Shown here piece after piece: positions 9,078-18,106 of a DNA stretch of 60,132 bases. Positions within the stretch are counted from its first letter, which is position 1. Every line of letters starts with the position of its first letter. This DNA comes from Bacteroides sp. GTDB taxonomy: Bacteria; Bacteroidota; Bacteroidia; Bacteroidales; Bacteroidaceae. Location of the stretch: NCBI GenBank assembly GCA_017621035.1, contig JAGATY010000009.1, positions 1 to 60,132 on the forward strand, in the 5' to 3' direction. Below the pieces are notes generated by a model. That model had not been told where the DNA came from and searched no databases. It saw nothing but the letters and a program-made list of their open reading frames with translations. The translations under genes and the position numbers were made by a program.

Positions 9078-9793
9078 TGTTCGCCCCTCTTTCTCTCTCC
9101 ACCGGCATCCCCTTGCCCTATTCTCCCCAAACTGACGACGGGCTGGCCATCTTGCTGCTCTGTTGTTTCTTCTTGTCGGCTCATGTTCTTTCACGCAGCC
9201 GAAAGTTCTTGTTTCAGTTGGGAAAAGATTTCCTTTTCAACCGCGAGCGCACGAGCATCTTTGCCACTTCTACCGCGGCCGACATGCGCTACCTGCTCTT
9301 GCTCATTCTGCAAACCTTCGTCTTGACCGGCGTCTGCATCTATACCTATACCCTGAAGCAAATGCCCGCGCTGCTGCAAGTGGTAGCTCCTCCACTGCTG
9401 CTGATTTGCCTGATTGCTGTCTGCCTGTTTTACTTTGCATTGAAGTGGGCTGCCTATCTCTTTCTGGGTTGGATTTTTTTTGACAAGCAACAGACGAGCT
9501 TTTGGCTGGAGTCTTATTCCACGCTGCTTTATTACTTGGGATTTACGCTTTTTCCCTTCACTCTTCTTGCGGTTTATTTCGATTTAAATCTGCATTTTGT
9601 TTTGATATTTGGCCTAATCCTGTATGTTTTCTCTAAAATATTGATGCTTTATAAGTGGCTAAAGCTTTTTTGTGACAATCTGCATGGCTGTTTGCTTTTA
9701 ATTTTGTACTTTTGTGCCCTCGAAATCATTCCCACTTTCTTGATGTACAGGGGAATGGTTCAATTAACGGAGTGTTTGATAATAAAAATTTGA
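9074..9793 (+). CDS. DUF4271 integral membrane protein
   Basis: A 239-residue protein with six or seven hydrophobic segments from about residue 30 onward (for example LLLLILQTFVLTGVCIYTYT and FALKWAAYLFLGWIFF). It resembles the Bacteroidetes DUF4271 family, which is regularly found next to the uroporphyrinogen synthase gene. Function unknown. It overlaps the LOG gene at its start and lies four bases before the hemD-like gene, whose TTG start it probably couples to. Confidence 0.72.
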   Translation: MMFAPLSLSTGIPLPYSPQTDDGLAILLLCCFFLSAHVLSRSRKFLFQLGKDFLFNRERTSIFATSTAADMRYLLLLILQTFVLTGVCIYTYTLKQMPALLQVVAPPLLLICLIAVCLFYFALKWAAYLFLGWIFFDKQQTSFWLESYSTLLYYLGFTLFPFTLLAVYFDLNLHFVLIFGLILYVFSKILMLYKWLKLFCDNLHGCLLLILYFCALEIIPTFLMYRGMVQLTECLIIKI

Positions 9794-9797
9794 TACG

Positions 9798-10547
9798 TTG
9801 AAAGTAAAGAAAATACTTGTGTCGCAACCTAAGCCGACGTCAGAAAAGTCGCCTTATTACGACATTGCGGAGAAGTATGGAGTTGAGGTGGTGTTTCGCC
9901 CCTTTATCAAAGTAGAGAGTGTTTCTGCAAAAGAGTTTAGGCAGCAAAAAGTGTCCGTGTTGGATCACACCGCCATTGTGTTCACATCGCGTCATGCTAT
10001 CGATCATTTTTTCCATTTGTGTACAGAGTTGCGTGTAACCATTCCGGAAACCATGAAATATTTCTGTATAACCGAATCCATCGCTTTGTATATTCAAAAG
10101 TATGTGCAATATCGCAAGCGTAAGATTTTCTTCGGTAATACCGGAAAGTTCGACGACTTGTTGCCCGCCATTGTAAAGCATAAGTCGGAGAAGTACCTGG
10201 TTCCCATGTCTGATGTTCACAACGATGACATCAAGAATCTTCTCGACAAGAGTAAAATTCAGCACCATGAAGTGGTAATGTACCGCACCGTAAGCAACGA
10301 TTTCGCTGCAGATGAGGCTTTCGATTACGACATGCTTGTATTCTTCAGCCCTGCCGGTGTGACCTCTTTGCAGAAGAACTTCCCCAACTTCGAGCAAGGC
10401 AACATTCAGATTGCTTCGTTTGGTTCAACCACTGCACAAGCTATCCGTGATGCCGGTTTGCGTCTGGATTTGGAAGCACCTTCCGTGCAGGCTCCATCCA
10501 TGACAGCAGCCTTGGATCTCTTCCTGAAGGAGAACAATAAAGCGTGA
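9798..10547 (+). CDS. hemD: Uroporphyrinogen-III synthase-like protein
   Basis: A 249-residue protein with the HemD fold pattern: an N-terminal KKILVSQPKP strand, AIVFTSRHAIDHFF near residue 55 (the VFTSxxAV region), and DMLVFFSPAGVTSLQ plus IASFGSTTAQAIRDAGL in the second half. The enzyme closes and inverts ring D of hydroxymethylbilane in tetrapyrrole synthesis. HemD proteins are poorly conserved, so assignment rests on these segments and on the DUF4271 neighbour. The only suitable start is TTG 9798. An inverted repeat follows the stop. Confidence 0.8.
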   Translation: MKVKKILVSQPKPTSEKSPYYDIAEKYGVEVVFRPFIKVESVSAKEFRQQKVSVLDHTAIVFTSRHAIDHFFHLCTELRVTIPETMKYFCITESIALYIQKYVQYRKRKIFFGNTGKFDDLLPAIVKHKSEKYLVPMSDVHNDDIKNLLDKSKIQHHEVVMYRTVSNDFAADEAFDYDMLVFFSPAGVTSLQKNFPNFEQGNIQIASFGSTTAQAIRDAGLRLDLEAPSVQAPSMTAALDLFLKENNKA

Positions 10548-10567
10548 TAATTACTTTTTTCCCTTTT

Positions 10568-10624
10568 GCGAGCTACAAGCTACGGGTATTTTTGCAATCT
10601 TTGCACTCGTAACTTGTAGCTCGC
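10568..10624. repeat. Long inverted repeat with a promoter element in its loop
   Basis: GCGAGCTACAAG at 10568-10579 is the exact reverse complement of CTTGTAGCTCGC at 10613-10624, and TACG/CGTA extends it after one mismatch. The loop holds TATTTTTG (10587-10594), a perfect Bacteroides -7 element placed to transcribe rnpA. The repeat could be the hemD terminator, a regulatory site for rnpA, or both. Confidence 0.7.
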
Positions 10625-10699
10625 TCTCTGTTTCCGAGTGTTGACCACTCAGAATCTGTAGTTTAGGAGTTGCAGATAAGAGTGTATGTAAAACTTTAA

Positions 10700-11185
10700 A
10701 TGATAACATTGACCGATATGCCAAATACCCTACATAAGTCTGAGCGATTGTGCAGAAAGAAAGCCATCGAGAAACTCTTTGCCGGTGGTGCACGCTCGTT
10801 TTCACTCTTCCCGTTGCGGGTGGTCTATCTGCCTATGGAAGAGGTGGAGAGTAGTGCTTCCATTCTGGTCAGTGTGTCTAAGCGCAGGTTCAAGCGTGCC
10901 GTGAAACGCAACCGAGTGAAGCGTCAGATACGTGAAGCTTACCGCCTGCACAAGCATCATTTACTTCAGGTGTTGCAAGAGCATGGCGTACACATGGGTG
11001 TGGCTTTCATCTATCTGGCTGATGAACTGATGGAGACAGCTGTTATCGAAGAGCGAGTGAAGACTGCCTTACATCGCCTTGCCGAGCGCGTTCCGGCTGC
11101 TGCTCATCTCCCAGCCAATCAGTCTGTTACACAGTCTGAAGCCGCACCTGCTGAACGTTTCATCCACACTCCGCAGCAGTCATGA
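10700..11185 (+). CDS. rnpA: Ribonuclease P protein component RnpA
   Basis: A small basic protein of 161 residues (155 if started at ATG 10718) that assists the RNase P RNA in trimming tRNA 5' ends. The RNA-binding signature [20 protein letters not shown] lies near residue 68. The C-terminal 35 residues ([21 protein letters not shown]) form a low-complexity tail absent from short homologues. It overlaps yidD by four bases, the usual rnpA-yidD pairing. The customary partner rpmH is not adjacent, as is normal in Bacteroidetes. Confidence 0.93.
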   Translation: MITLTDMPNTLHKSERLCRKKAIEKLFAGGARSFSLFPLRVVYLPMEEVESSASILVSVSKRRFKRAVKRNRVKRQIREAYRLHKHHLLQVLQEHGVHMGVAFIYLADELMETAVIEERVKTALHRLAERVPAAAHLPANQSVTQSEAAPAERFIHTPQQS

Positions 11186-11403
11186 AAGCTTTTTTCTCCT
11201 ACCTGCTTCTGCTTCCTATCTACTTTTATCAGCGTTGCATATCGCCCATGCTGGGTCCTTCGTGCCGCTTCACTCCCACCTGCTCGCAGTATGCCGTGGA
11301 GGCCATCCGAAAACATGGCCCGCTGAAAGGAGTTTACCTCACCATCCGTCGCCTGCTCCGGTGTCACCCCTGGGGAGGTTCCGGATATGACCCGGTTCCC
11401 TGA
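11182..11403 (+). CDS. yidD: Membrane protein insertion efficiency factor YidD
   Basis: A 73-residue protein with the full family signature: [19 protein letters not shown] followed by [18 protein letters not shown]. The N-terminus is an amphipathic/hydrophobic helix ([17 protein letters not shown]). YidD helps YidC insert proteins into the inner membrane. It overlaps the rnpA stop by four bases and is followed 12 bases later by the tatD-like gene. Confidence 0.95.
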   Translation: MKAFFSYLLLLPIYFYQRCISPMLGPSCRFTPTCSQYAVEAIRKHGPLKGVYLTIRRLLRCHPWGGSGYDPVP

Positions 11404-11415
11404 TCCCCTACTTCT

Positions 11416-12060
11416 ATGGACAAACTACTTGATATTCACACCCATCACCGCCCGCTTCATCCTTTTGAAGCCATTCAGAATTGTGCGCCGGAAGAGTTCT
11501 TGCCTCTCTCGGAAGGTTTCTACTCAGTAGGCATCCATCCGTGGAAAGTGAAAGAGGCCGGAGAACTGCAGTGGCAATGCCTGGAAGAGGCACTGCATCA
11601 TCCACAAGTGTTGGCTGTGGGAGAGGCCGGTTTGGACAGATGTACAGATGTTCCTTTAGCGCTGCAACAAGAAGTCTTTGTGCGTCAGGCCCGATTGGCA
11701 GAGCAGGTTGGCAAGCCTCTTATTATCCATTTGGTGCGGGCAGCAGATGAATTGCTTCGCCTGCACAAACTGCTCCATCCCTCACAGCCCTGGATTATTC
11801 ACGGTTTCCGAGGTAAACCACAGCAGGCCTCCCAACTGCTCCGTGCTGGCTTCTACCTCTCTTTTGGAGAGCGATACAATATAGAAACTGTACGTATCGT
11901 TCCTCTTGATCGTATCTTTTTAGAAACCGATGAAGCTGATCCGAAAATTCTTCCCGAAATCTTCCATCAAATAAGCTTGGCTCGAGGCATCTCTTCTGCA
12001 TTACTCGCCTCTACCCTTGAAAGTAATCAGCAGAAAGTGTTTCGGTTGGGAAGTATGTAA
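11416..12060 (+). CDS. TatD-family metal-dependent hydrolase
   Basis: A 214-residue TIM-barrel hydrolase, shorter than typical 255-265-residue TatD. Metal-binding motifs are DIHTHH (residues 6-11), VGEAGLDR (about 69-76), IIHLVRA near 104, HGFRG near 128 and LETDEADP near 173. TatD enzymes act as 3'-5' exonucleases or on related phosphoesters; the substrate of this compact Bacteroidetes form is not certain. It is probably cotranscribed with rnpA-yidD. Confidence 0.85.
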   Translation: MDKLLDIHTHHRPLHPFEAIQNCAPEEFLPLSEGFYSVGIHPWKVKEAGELQWQCLEEALHHPQVLAVGEAGLDRCTDVPLALQQEVFVRQARLAEQVGKPLIIHLVRAADELLRLHKLLHPSQPWIIHGFRGKPQQASQLLRAGFYLSFGERYNIETVRIVPLDRIFLETDEADPKILPEIFHQISLARGISSALLASTLESNQQKVFRLGSM

Positions 12061-12070
12061 TTCATTTGTG

Positions 12071-12105
12071 CTCTTACAAGTAAGTATTTTGTTCCAATGT
12101 AAGAG
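12071..12105 (+). terminator. Hairpin after the tatD-like gene
   Basis: CTCTTACA (12071-12078) pairs perfectly with TGTAAGAG (12098-12105), followed shortly by a T-run at 12110-12115. A typical intrinsic terminator about 10 bases after the stop. Confidence 0.65.
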
Positions 12106-12147
12106 AAATATTTTTCTCGCCGTGATGGGAATAATGCAGGAATAAAC

Positions 12148-12155
12148 TATTTTTG
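12148..12155 (+). promoter_or_regulatory. Promoter -7 element for the BACON lipoprotein gene
   Basis: TATTTTTG is an exact TAnnTTTG match 72 bases before the start codon. Confidence 0.55.
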
Positions 12156-12227
12156 CAAAAAATATATATGTTAAACCCATCAAAAACGTCTACTAATGTT
12201 AGTAGATGATGGAAAAATGAATAGAAT

Positions 12228-13526
12228 ATGGCAGAAAGTTATTCAAACAAGCGTTCATTCTTACGCCACTCGTTACTACTCGCAACGTATCTCATCATTG
12301 CTGTTGTTTATTCTGCATGTGGTGGGGATACTTCACCACTCAATGAGGATCCATCCAACGGTGACGATGGAATAGTTCTCTCACTCGATACCTTGGTTGT
12401 TGATGCCCAAGGTGCTACGGAGAAAAGCATTAAATTGAAATTCAATACCGTATCTAGCTTTTTTGCAAAGAGCGACCAAGCCTGGTGTGTTATTAAAAAT
12501 CCAGATGGAAGCGGTAAGTCTGAATATAATGTGCTGCTCGATATTGAAGAGAACAAAACCACAGAGGATAGGGTTGCAAAGATTTCATTCCATAGCGGAG
12601 AATATACCAAATATGCGTATGTAGCGCAACAAGGTGTTGAAAAGAAAGATGAGCCTCAGGACAACAATGAATACCAAATCACTATTGATCCAGACAGCTG
12701 TAATTATTCTCACGATGGTGGGACAGAATACTTTGTAGTATATGTAGATAAAGCAACTACCATATCAATAAAATCTGACGCAGATTGGTGCATCATTGGC
12801 GACGATTATAATGAAAGTTACTATAATACCCCGAGTACGGCCTTTAAGTTAGCTATTCAGGTTAACAGTAATATTGACGGTGTTCGTACTGCAACGGTAA
12901 CAGTACGTGCTGGTAAATCTACAGCTACCTGTACCATCACACAAGATGCCTATATCACCGGTGAAAATAAGATTGGCGGAACTATTGCCGAAGCCGTTGA
13001 TTTAGGCCTGTCTGTTAAGTGGGCATCCCACAATTTAGGTGCAACTAAAGAAACCGAAGCTGGGGCATACCTGGGCTGGGGACTTTTGGATAAAAGCAAA
13101 TACTACAATGAAGATTATCATCCATATTACAACAATAACTACGAGATGTATAAAGATATTGGTACAAACATCAGTAGGACGAAGTATGATGCAGCCTTTT
13201 ATCATTGGGGCGACAATTGGAGAATGCCAACTAAGGCTGAATGTGACGAACTCCTCAAAAAGTGTGAGTGGCAATGGACGCAGGTGAATAGGGTCAATGG
13301 CTATCGTGTGACCGGTCCCAATGGCAAGCAGATCTTCTTGCCAGCATGGGGTTATCAAGCAAACTCTTACGATTCTTCACCAGAAAACAAGTATATTAAT
13401 CTCTGGACTGGCGAAGTAAACGCACCTCATGATAAATCTGCAATCTATTTCGGAGGAGATTCTAGTGGTAAGTGGACTGGTTACTTAATTCGCTGTTGGG
13501 GACTTAACATCCGCCCCGTAAAGTAA
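12228..13526 (+). CDS. Surface lipoprotein with two BACON-like domains and a C-terminal FISUMP-like domain
   Basis: A 432-residue exported protein. A basic N-terminus and hydrophobic stretch end in a lipobox-like YSAC, with the lipidated Cys at residue 31. Two BACON-type all-beta repeats follow (about 48-140 and 150-240), each with a conserved W.....D pattern (QAWCVIKNPDG; DADWCIIGDD) and a YVAQQG- or TITQDA-type end strand. From about residue 250 the sequence AVDLGLSVKWASHNLG...WRMPTKAECDELL resembles the C-terminal module common in Bacteroides surface proteins. BACON domains often bind carbohydrate or mucin, but the ligand here is unknown. It has its own promoter and stands alone. Confidence 0.75.
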   Translation: MAESYSNKRSFLRHSLLLATYLIIAVVYSACGGDTSPLNEDPSNGDDGIVLSLDTLVVDAQGATEKSIKLKFNTVSSFFAKSDQAWCVIKNPDGSGKSEYNVLLDIEENKTTEDRVAKISFHSGEYTKYAYVAQQGVEKKDEPQDNNEYQITIDPDSCNYSHDGGTEYFVVYVDKATTISIKSDADWCIIGDDYNESYYNTPSTAFKLAIQVNSNIDGVRTATVTVRAGKSTATCTITQDAYITGENKIGGTIAEAVDLGLSVKWASHNLGATKETEAGAYLGWGLLDKSKYYNEDYHPYYNNNYEMYKDIGTNISRTKYDAAFYHWGDNWRMPTKAECDELLKKCEWQWTQVNRVNGYRVTGPNGKQIFLPAWGYQANSYDSSPENKYINLWTGEVNAPHDKSAIYFGGDSSGKWTGYLIRCWGLNIRPVK

Positions 13527-13566
13527 CTTTCCACATGAAAAAGAGGCTTCTTACAAGAAAAGTGCG

Positions 13567-13574
13567 TATTTTTG
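13567..13574 (+). promoter_or_regulatory. tyrS promoter -7 element
   Basis: TATTTTTG matches TAnnTTTG exactly and lies 52 bases before the tyrS start. Confidence 0.55.
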
Positions 13575-13626
13575 CAACTTCAACTAAAACATTATTAGAA
13601 AGATAATAAGAAATAAAAGAAACTAT

Positions 13627-14919
13627 ATGAATTTTGTAGATGAATTAAGATGGCGCGGCATGCTCCATACGATGATGCCGGGCACTGAAGAGTTACTTGC
13701 CAAAGAGATGGTTACGGCGTATCTGGGTATCGACCCAACGGCTGACTCGTTACACATCGGTCACTTGTGTGGTGTGATGATGCTTCGCCACTTCCAACGT
13801 TGCGGACACAAGCCGTTGGCACTGATTGGTGGTGCTACTGGCATGATTGGCGACCCTTCCGGTAAGTCGCAGGAACGCAACTTGCTGAATGAAGAAACTC
13901 TGCGCCACAACGTAGCCTGCATTAAGGCACAGCTCGCCAAGTTTCTTGATTTTGAGAGCGATGCTGAAAACAAGGCCGAACTGGTGAATAACTACGATTG
14001 GATGAAGGACTTTACTTTCCTCGACTTCGCACGCGAGGTGGGCAAGCACATCACCGTAAACTACATGATGGCTAAAGACTCTGTGCAGAAGCGCCTCAAC
14101 GGTGAAGCACGTGACGGTCTCTCTTTCACCGAGTTTACCTACCAGTTGCTTCAGGGTTACGACTTCCTCTACCTTTACGAACATAAAAACTGTAAGTTGC
14201 AGATGGGCGGTAGCGACCAGTGGGGAAACATTACTACCGGTTCTGAATTGGTGCGTCGTACCAATGGCGGTGAGGTGTTTGCCCTCACTTGTCCCCTTAT
14301 CACTAAGGCCGATGGCGGTAAATTCGGTAAGACCGAAAGTGGAAACATCTGGCTCGACCCACACTACACGTCGCCTTACAAGTTCTATCAGTTCTGGCTC
14401 AACGTAAGCGATGCCGATGCTGAGAAGTATATCAAGATTTTCACCATGCTTCCCAAAGAAGAAATCGACGCTTTGATTGCTGAACATCAGGCTGCACCCC
14501 ACTTGCGCGTACTGCAAAAGAAGTTAGCGCAAGAGGTTACCATCATGGTTCACTCAGAGGAAGATTACAACGCTGCCGTAGAAGCCTCCGGCATCCTCTT
14601 TGGCAATGCTACCGGCGAGGCGCTGAAGAAACTGGATGAAGACACATTGTTGGCTGTGTTTGAAGGTGTTCCGCAGTTTGAAGTTTCACGTCAGGCACTG
14701 GAAGAGGGCGTGAAGGCTGTCGACCTCTTTGTAGAAGCGGCTGCCGTGTTCCCCTCTAAGGGTGAGATGCGCAAGCTGGTACAAGGCGGAGGTGTTTCAC
14801 TCAACAAAGAGAAACTTACAGCTTTCGATCAGCTCATCACCACAGCCGACTTGCTGGATGAGAAGTACTTGCTGGTACAGCGCGGAAAGAAGAATTACTA
14901 CCTGCTTATTGCAAAATAA
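13627..14919 (+). CDS. tyrS: Tyrosyl-tRNA synthetase
   Basis: A 430-residue class Ic aminoacyl-tRNA synthetase charging tRNA-Tyr. The HIGH-type motif is [10 protein letters not shown] near residue 40, and the KMSKS-type motif is KFGKTESG near 234. Tyrosine-binding residues lie in [12 protein letters not shown] (about 197-208). The C-terminal 70 residues ([20 protein letters not shown]) form the S4 RNA-binding domain. It is monocistronic and ends in a perfect hairpin that also reaches the next promoter. Confidence 0.96.
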   Translation: MNFVDELRWRGMLHTMMPGTEELLAKEMVTAYLGIDPTADSLHIGHLCGVMMLRHFQRCGHKPLALIGGATGMIGDPSGKSQERNLLNEETLRHNVACIKAQLAKFLDFESDAENKAELVNNYDWMKDFTFLDFAREVGKHITVNYMMAKDSVQKRLNGEARDGLSFTEFTYQLLQGYDFLYLYEHKNCKLQMGGSDQWGNITTGSELVRRTNGGEVFALTCPLITKADGGKFGKTESGNIWLDPHYTSPYKFYQFWLNVSDADAEKYIKIFTMLPKEEIDALIAEHQAAPHLRVLQKKLAQEVTIMVHSEEDYNAAVEASGILFGNATGEALKKLDEDTLLAVFEGVPQFEVSRQALEEGVKAVDLFVEAAAVFPSKGEMRKLVQGGGVSLNKEKLTAFDQLITTADLLDEKYLLVQRGKKNYYLLIAK

Positions 14920-14936
14920 GGGGTTTTTTAGAAAAA

Positions 14937-14968
14937 AAGTTCCGGAACGTTTGCAAGTTCCGGAACTT
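14937..14968 (+). terminator. tyrS terminator overlapping the tRNA-Gln promoter
   Basis: AAGTTCCGGAAC (14937-14948) and GTTCCGGAACTT (14957-14968) form a perfect 12-bp stem with loop GTTTGCAA. The loop contains the -33 TTTG of the next promoter. An A-tract precedes the stem, so the structure could also act on the other strand. Confidence 0.65.
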
Positions 14969-14981
14969 CCCTTTATCTTTG
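14950..14981 (+). promoter_or_regulatory. tRNA-Gln promoter
   Basis: TTTG at 14950-14953 and TATCTTTG at 14974-14981, separated by 20 bases, match the Bacteroides vegetative promoter. The tRNA begins 31 bases downstream. Confidence 0.7.
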
Positions 14982-15011
14982 CACCGCTTTTTAACAGAAA
15001 GCCCAAAAGAT

Positions 15012-15082
15012 TGGACTATGGTGTAATGGTAGCACAACAGGTTTTGGTTCTGTTTGTCCAGGTTCGAATCCTGGTAGTCCAA
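15012..15082 (+). tRNA. tRNA-Gln (anticodon TTG)
   Basis: The acceptor stem TGGACTA (15012-15018) pairs with TAGTCCA (15075-15081). The D arm GTGTAATGGTAGCAC, an anticodon arm with loop TTTTGGT (anticodon TTG) and the T arm CAGGTTCGAATCCTG are all present. CCA is not encoded. The A/T start of the acceptor and the lack of a long variable arm fit tRNA-Gln. A solitary tRNA gene with its own promoter and terminator. Confidence 0.96.
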
Positions 15083-15090
15083 CACAAAAT

Positions 15091-15122
15091 CCTCGGTAAT
15101 CACACGGTTATCGAGGTTTTTT
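15091..15122 (+). terminator. Terminator after tRNA-Gln
   Basis: CCTCGGTAA (15091-15099) pairs with TTATCGAGG (15108-15116) with one G-T pair, followed directly by six T residues. A classic intrinsic terminator. Confidence 0.85.
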
Positions 15123-15333
15123 GTTTGTTCTCTTGTCAAGCTTCTCCCCACCTCCTCTCCCCGCGATGGTTTCCGGAAGTCATCTGCTCATTTCTTTCCA
15201 TTTCCGTCCTTCAACTGTAAAGTGAGGCTTTACACTTTGTGCCGGATTTGCAAATAATCTTCTCTTTTGTTGACAGTTTTCACAAATAGTCCCTATATTT
15301 GTGGCAGTATAACCCCTATAAACTCTCTAGCTT
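15123..15333. other. Intergenic with promoter for the secreted repeat protein
   Basis: No gene seen. TATATTTG at 15294-15301 is an exact -7 element, with TTG at 15270-15272 about 21 bases upstream. The leader would be roughly 25 bases. Confidence 0.55.
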
Positions 15334-17754
15334 ATGCGAAACACTACTCAAAGAATCTTCTTGTGCCTTGCTGCACTCTGTTATTTCACGTTCCTCCAAG
15401 CACAAAGTTGGAGCTATCCCACGTCGCAAATTGTACGCCTTCCTTATGAAGAGGGAGCGGGAACAGCCGAGCATCCTTACATTATTAAGAGTGCCCAGCA
15501 ATTGGCCGACTTGGCCTGGTATGTCAACACCGGTACTTCATACCCGGATGTCTATTTCACACTGGGGGCAGACATCGACCTCAATCCCGGTTTTACTTTT
15601 GGAAAAGATGGAACCATTACCGGCTCAGGCACACCGCAAGAGTGGGTTCCGATAGGTGATGGCACAAATGAGGGTTCAGACCTGAAGGCTTTCCGAGGAC
15701 ATTTTGATGGACGCGGGCACACCATTAAGGGGCTTTACCTGACCGTGAAGCAAAAGTACACCGGTCTGTTTGGATATGTTGAGGACGGTTCGGTAAAGAA
15801 TGTCACCGTGGACAACTCTTTGATTAAAACGGGGGCTCTTGCTGAGGCCGGAGAGATTTTTGTAGGTTTTCTTGTGGCCTATGCGTCCAACTGTCAGGTT
15901 ATGGGTTGCACCAATAAGTCATCCATTATGATTCCAGCAGCAGGTTTTGTTCAGAATCTCTACTTAGGTGGTATTGTCGGTTATTTGCCACTTACCACAA
16001 ATGCTGATGCAACCTCTTGTCTATTAAAGAATTGTCATAACAATGGAGATATCACAGTACTGGGAGACATTGACACGGCTTGGATAGGCGGTGTGGCAGG
16101 ATCGTCCGGCGCAACAGAGCATGCAAACTGTAGCAACTCGGGTGCAGTGTCGGGAAAAGGCACTGTTGGAGGTGTGATAGGCAGCACAGGTTATCGCGAT
16201 ATATTTACTGACTTACACAATAGCGGGCCGGTCACGTCATACCATCCCTTCGGGGGTGCAGGCGGAGTGCTGGGACGTGTTGGTGCCGATACGCTGAAGA
16301 ACTGTTCAAACACGGCTCCCGTTACCGGAATCAATGCTGCGGCAGGTATAGCTGTAACGTGCGAGATACATTGCGTGGAGAGCTGTACAAACACGGGAGA
16401 GATACGTGCTACGGCAGAAGTAAGCACCGATGAAACTACCGGTTCCTACTATCCTTGGGCAGCCGGTTTGTTTGCCCAGACAGACTATGTTGAGAGTTTC
16501 TCCGGCTGTGTCAACAAAGGAAATGTCTATAGCAATGGGGATGCGGCAGGTATTGCCGTGAAGCTTGCAGACCATAGCCAGGAGGAGAGTGAGAACAGTT
16601 TCCTGAAGGAGTCGCACAACGAGGCCGATGTTGTCAGCCTGGGCAACGGTAGAGTGGCCGGTATTGTGGTGGACATGTCCTGCAACTGGTTGCAAAATTG
16701 TTATAATACCGGCAAGATAGAAACCGGAGGAGACTGTGCCGGAGGTATTGCAGCCGAGGTTCAGTGTCGCTGGGATGATACTGAAAACCACATTGACGGG
16801 TGTTACAACACCGGAGCTGTGACGGGTGCAAAGAATGTTGGCGGCATCTATGGTAAGTCAGACCAGTACACCACCCTTTCCAACAGTCACAATCAGGGTG
16901 AAATCAGCGGCATCACTTGGGTAGGAGGATTGATTGGCGACGGCGGTGCAATGACCGCCTGCTACAACACCGGCAAGGTGACGGGCACCGACAAAAACGT
17001 GGGCGGACTGGCAGGTGCAGCCACAGGGGTAAGCCTCTCTTACAACACAGCAGCGGTTACGGGTGCCGTTCAGGTAGGAGGCTTGTGTGGTGCCTTCAAC
17101 GGGCAGCTGCGCAATGCTTATAACTTGGGTGAGGTTACTGCCACAGATTGGGCCGGTGGCCTGCTGGGAACAACCACTTCACCGGACGTGAAATATGCCT
17201 ACTCAGTGGGTAAACTGACCGCTCCTGAGGCATCCTATGCGGGTGCCATTGCGGGCGGACTGAGTGAATGGGCGTCAGAATATCTCTTCTCTAACTGTTA
17301 CTACCTCTCCACCTCAACGATTCCTGCCCTCGGCGGTAGTAACATCTGGTGGGATACCGACAAGACCCTCATCGAGGCAAAGACAGAGGCTGAGTTTGCC
17401 AATGGTACTGTCTGCATCTTGCTGAACGACAACCAGTCGCCCACACCCTGGGGGCAAGTGCCGGGAACAGATGCCACCCCCTTGCTCAACGGAGGCGGCA
17501 ACCCGGAAGTAGACCCCAACATCACCGGCCTTGTGCGTCCGGAGGCTTCTGCAGAGCCTTTCCTCACTTGCGATGGCACTATCCTCCGCATCTGCATTCC
17601 CTTTGAGCGAGCCGCGCTCTATACACTGACGGGGCAGAAGGTTACCGACCTGACCACCTCTTCCCTCTCTCTCAGCTCCCTGCCGCGCGGTGTCTACCTC
17701 CTCACCGTTTGCTCTGAGGGCACACAGCGCACGCAGAAGTTTGTGGTGAAGTAA
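15334..17754 (+). CDS. Large secreted protein with GLUG-like repeats and a T9SS-type tail
   Basis: An 806-residue exported protein with signal peptide RIFLCLAALCYFTFLQA (cleavage near residue 24). Residues about 45-110 (GTAEHPYIIKSAQQLADLAW, then ADIDLNPGF) resemble the entry repeat of GLUG proteins. Many turns of a G-G-rich motif follow (YLGGIVGYL, WIGGVAGSS, GTVGGVIGS, NVGGIYGKS, WVGGLIGDG, QVGGLCGAF, WAGGLLGTT), consistent with a beta-solenoid. The last 70 residues contain LYTLTGQKV and LPRGVYLLTV...QKFVVK, the pattern of a type IX sorting domain. Likely a surface adhesin or matrix-binding protein; ligand unknown. Confidence 0.75.
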   Translation: MRNTTQRIFLCLAALCYFTFLQAQSWSYPTSQIVRLPYEEGAGTAEHPYIIKSAQQLADLAWYVNTGTSYPDVYFTLGADIDLNPGFTFGKDGTITGSGTPQEWVPIGDGTNEGSDLKAFRGHFDGRGHTIKGLYLTVKQKYTGLFGYVEDGSVKNVTVDNSLIKTGALAEAGEIFVGFLVAYASNCQVMGCTNKSSIMIPAAGFVQNLYLGGIVGYLPLTTNADATSCLLKNCHNNGDITVLGDIDTAWIGGVAGSSGATEHANCSNSGAVSGKGTVGGVIGSTGYRDIFTDLHNSGPVTSYHPFGGAGGVLGRVGADTLKNCSNTAPVTGINAAAGIAVTCEIHCVESCTNTGEIRATAEVSTDETTGSYYPWAAGLFAQTDYVESFSGCVNKGNVYSNGDAAGIAVKLADHSQEESENSFLKESHNEADVVSLGNGRVAGIVVDMSCNWLQNCYNTGKIETGGDCAGGIAAEVQCRWDDTENHIDGCYNTGAVTGAKNVGGIYGKSDQYTTLSNSHNQGEISGITWVGGLIGDGGAMTACYNTGKVTGTDKNVGGLAGAATGVSLSYNTAAVTGAVQVGGLCGAFNGQLRNAYNLGEVTATDWAGGLLGTTTSPDVKYAYSVGKLTAPEASYAGAIAGGLSEWASEYLFSNCYYLSTSTIPALGGSNIWWDTDKTLIEAKTEAEFANGTVCILLNDNQSPTPWGQVPGTDATPLLNGGGNPEVDPNITGLVRPEASAEPFLTCDGTILRICIPFERAALYTLTGQKVTDLTTSSLSLSSLPRGVYLLTVCSEGTQRTQKFVVK

Positions 17755-18106
17755 ATAGTTACACAACTTATATCACGCAAGGAGGTGTGTCGTAATTAAA
17801 TAAAAGTCCTTGTTTTATTTTTACCAACCTCTTTCCGCACAGCTTTCCACCGGGCATTACACTGATTGTGCCTACCTCCGACATCAGACCTGCCTACCCA
17901 CCGCATTAGAACCAATCATGCACAAGATGGCATCTTATGCTGCACAAGATGCCATCTTGTGCAACACAAGTCCGCATCTTGTGCATCTTCCCAACCTGTG
18001 TGGAAGATGAAAAGTAAGGGTGCGGCGGGTGTGCCCAATAAGTGGGATGGGAGGGAGAAAGCGGTGCGGTTGTTTTTCCGGAAGAGTGGGGAGGGGGAGA
18101 GGTGCT
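17755..18106. other. Convergent intergenic region
   Basis: About 350 bases between the secreted protein and the HD-domain gene. There is no credible gene. It contains the 22-bp-period palindrome array described separately (17920-17985) and a following hairpin. Confidence 0.5.
17920..18009. repeat. 22-bp-period palindrome array 1 with trailing hairpin
   Basis: Three units begin at 17920, 17942 and 17964, each built on CACAAGATGnCATCTTGTG with small changes. A hairpin follows directly: CATCTTCC (17984-17991) with GGAAGATG (18002-18009). The hairpin loop contains CAACCTG after TTCC. A sister module is present at 48506-48590. Confidence 0.8.
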
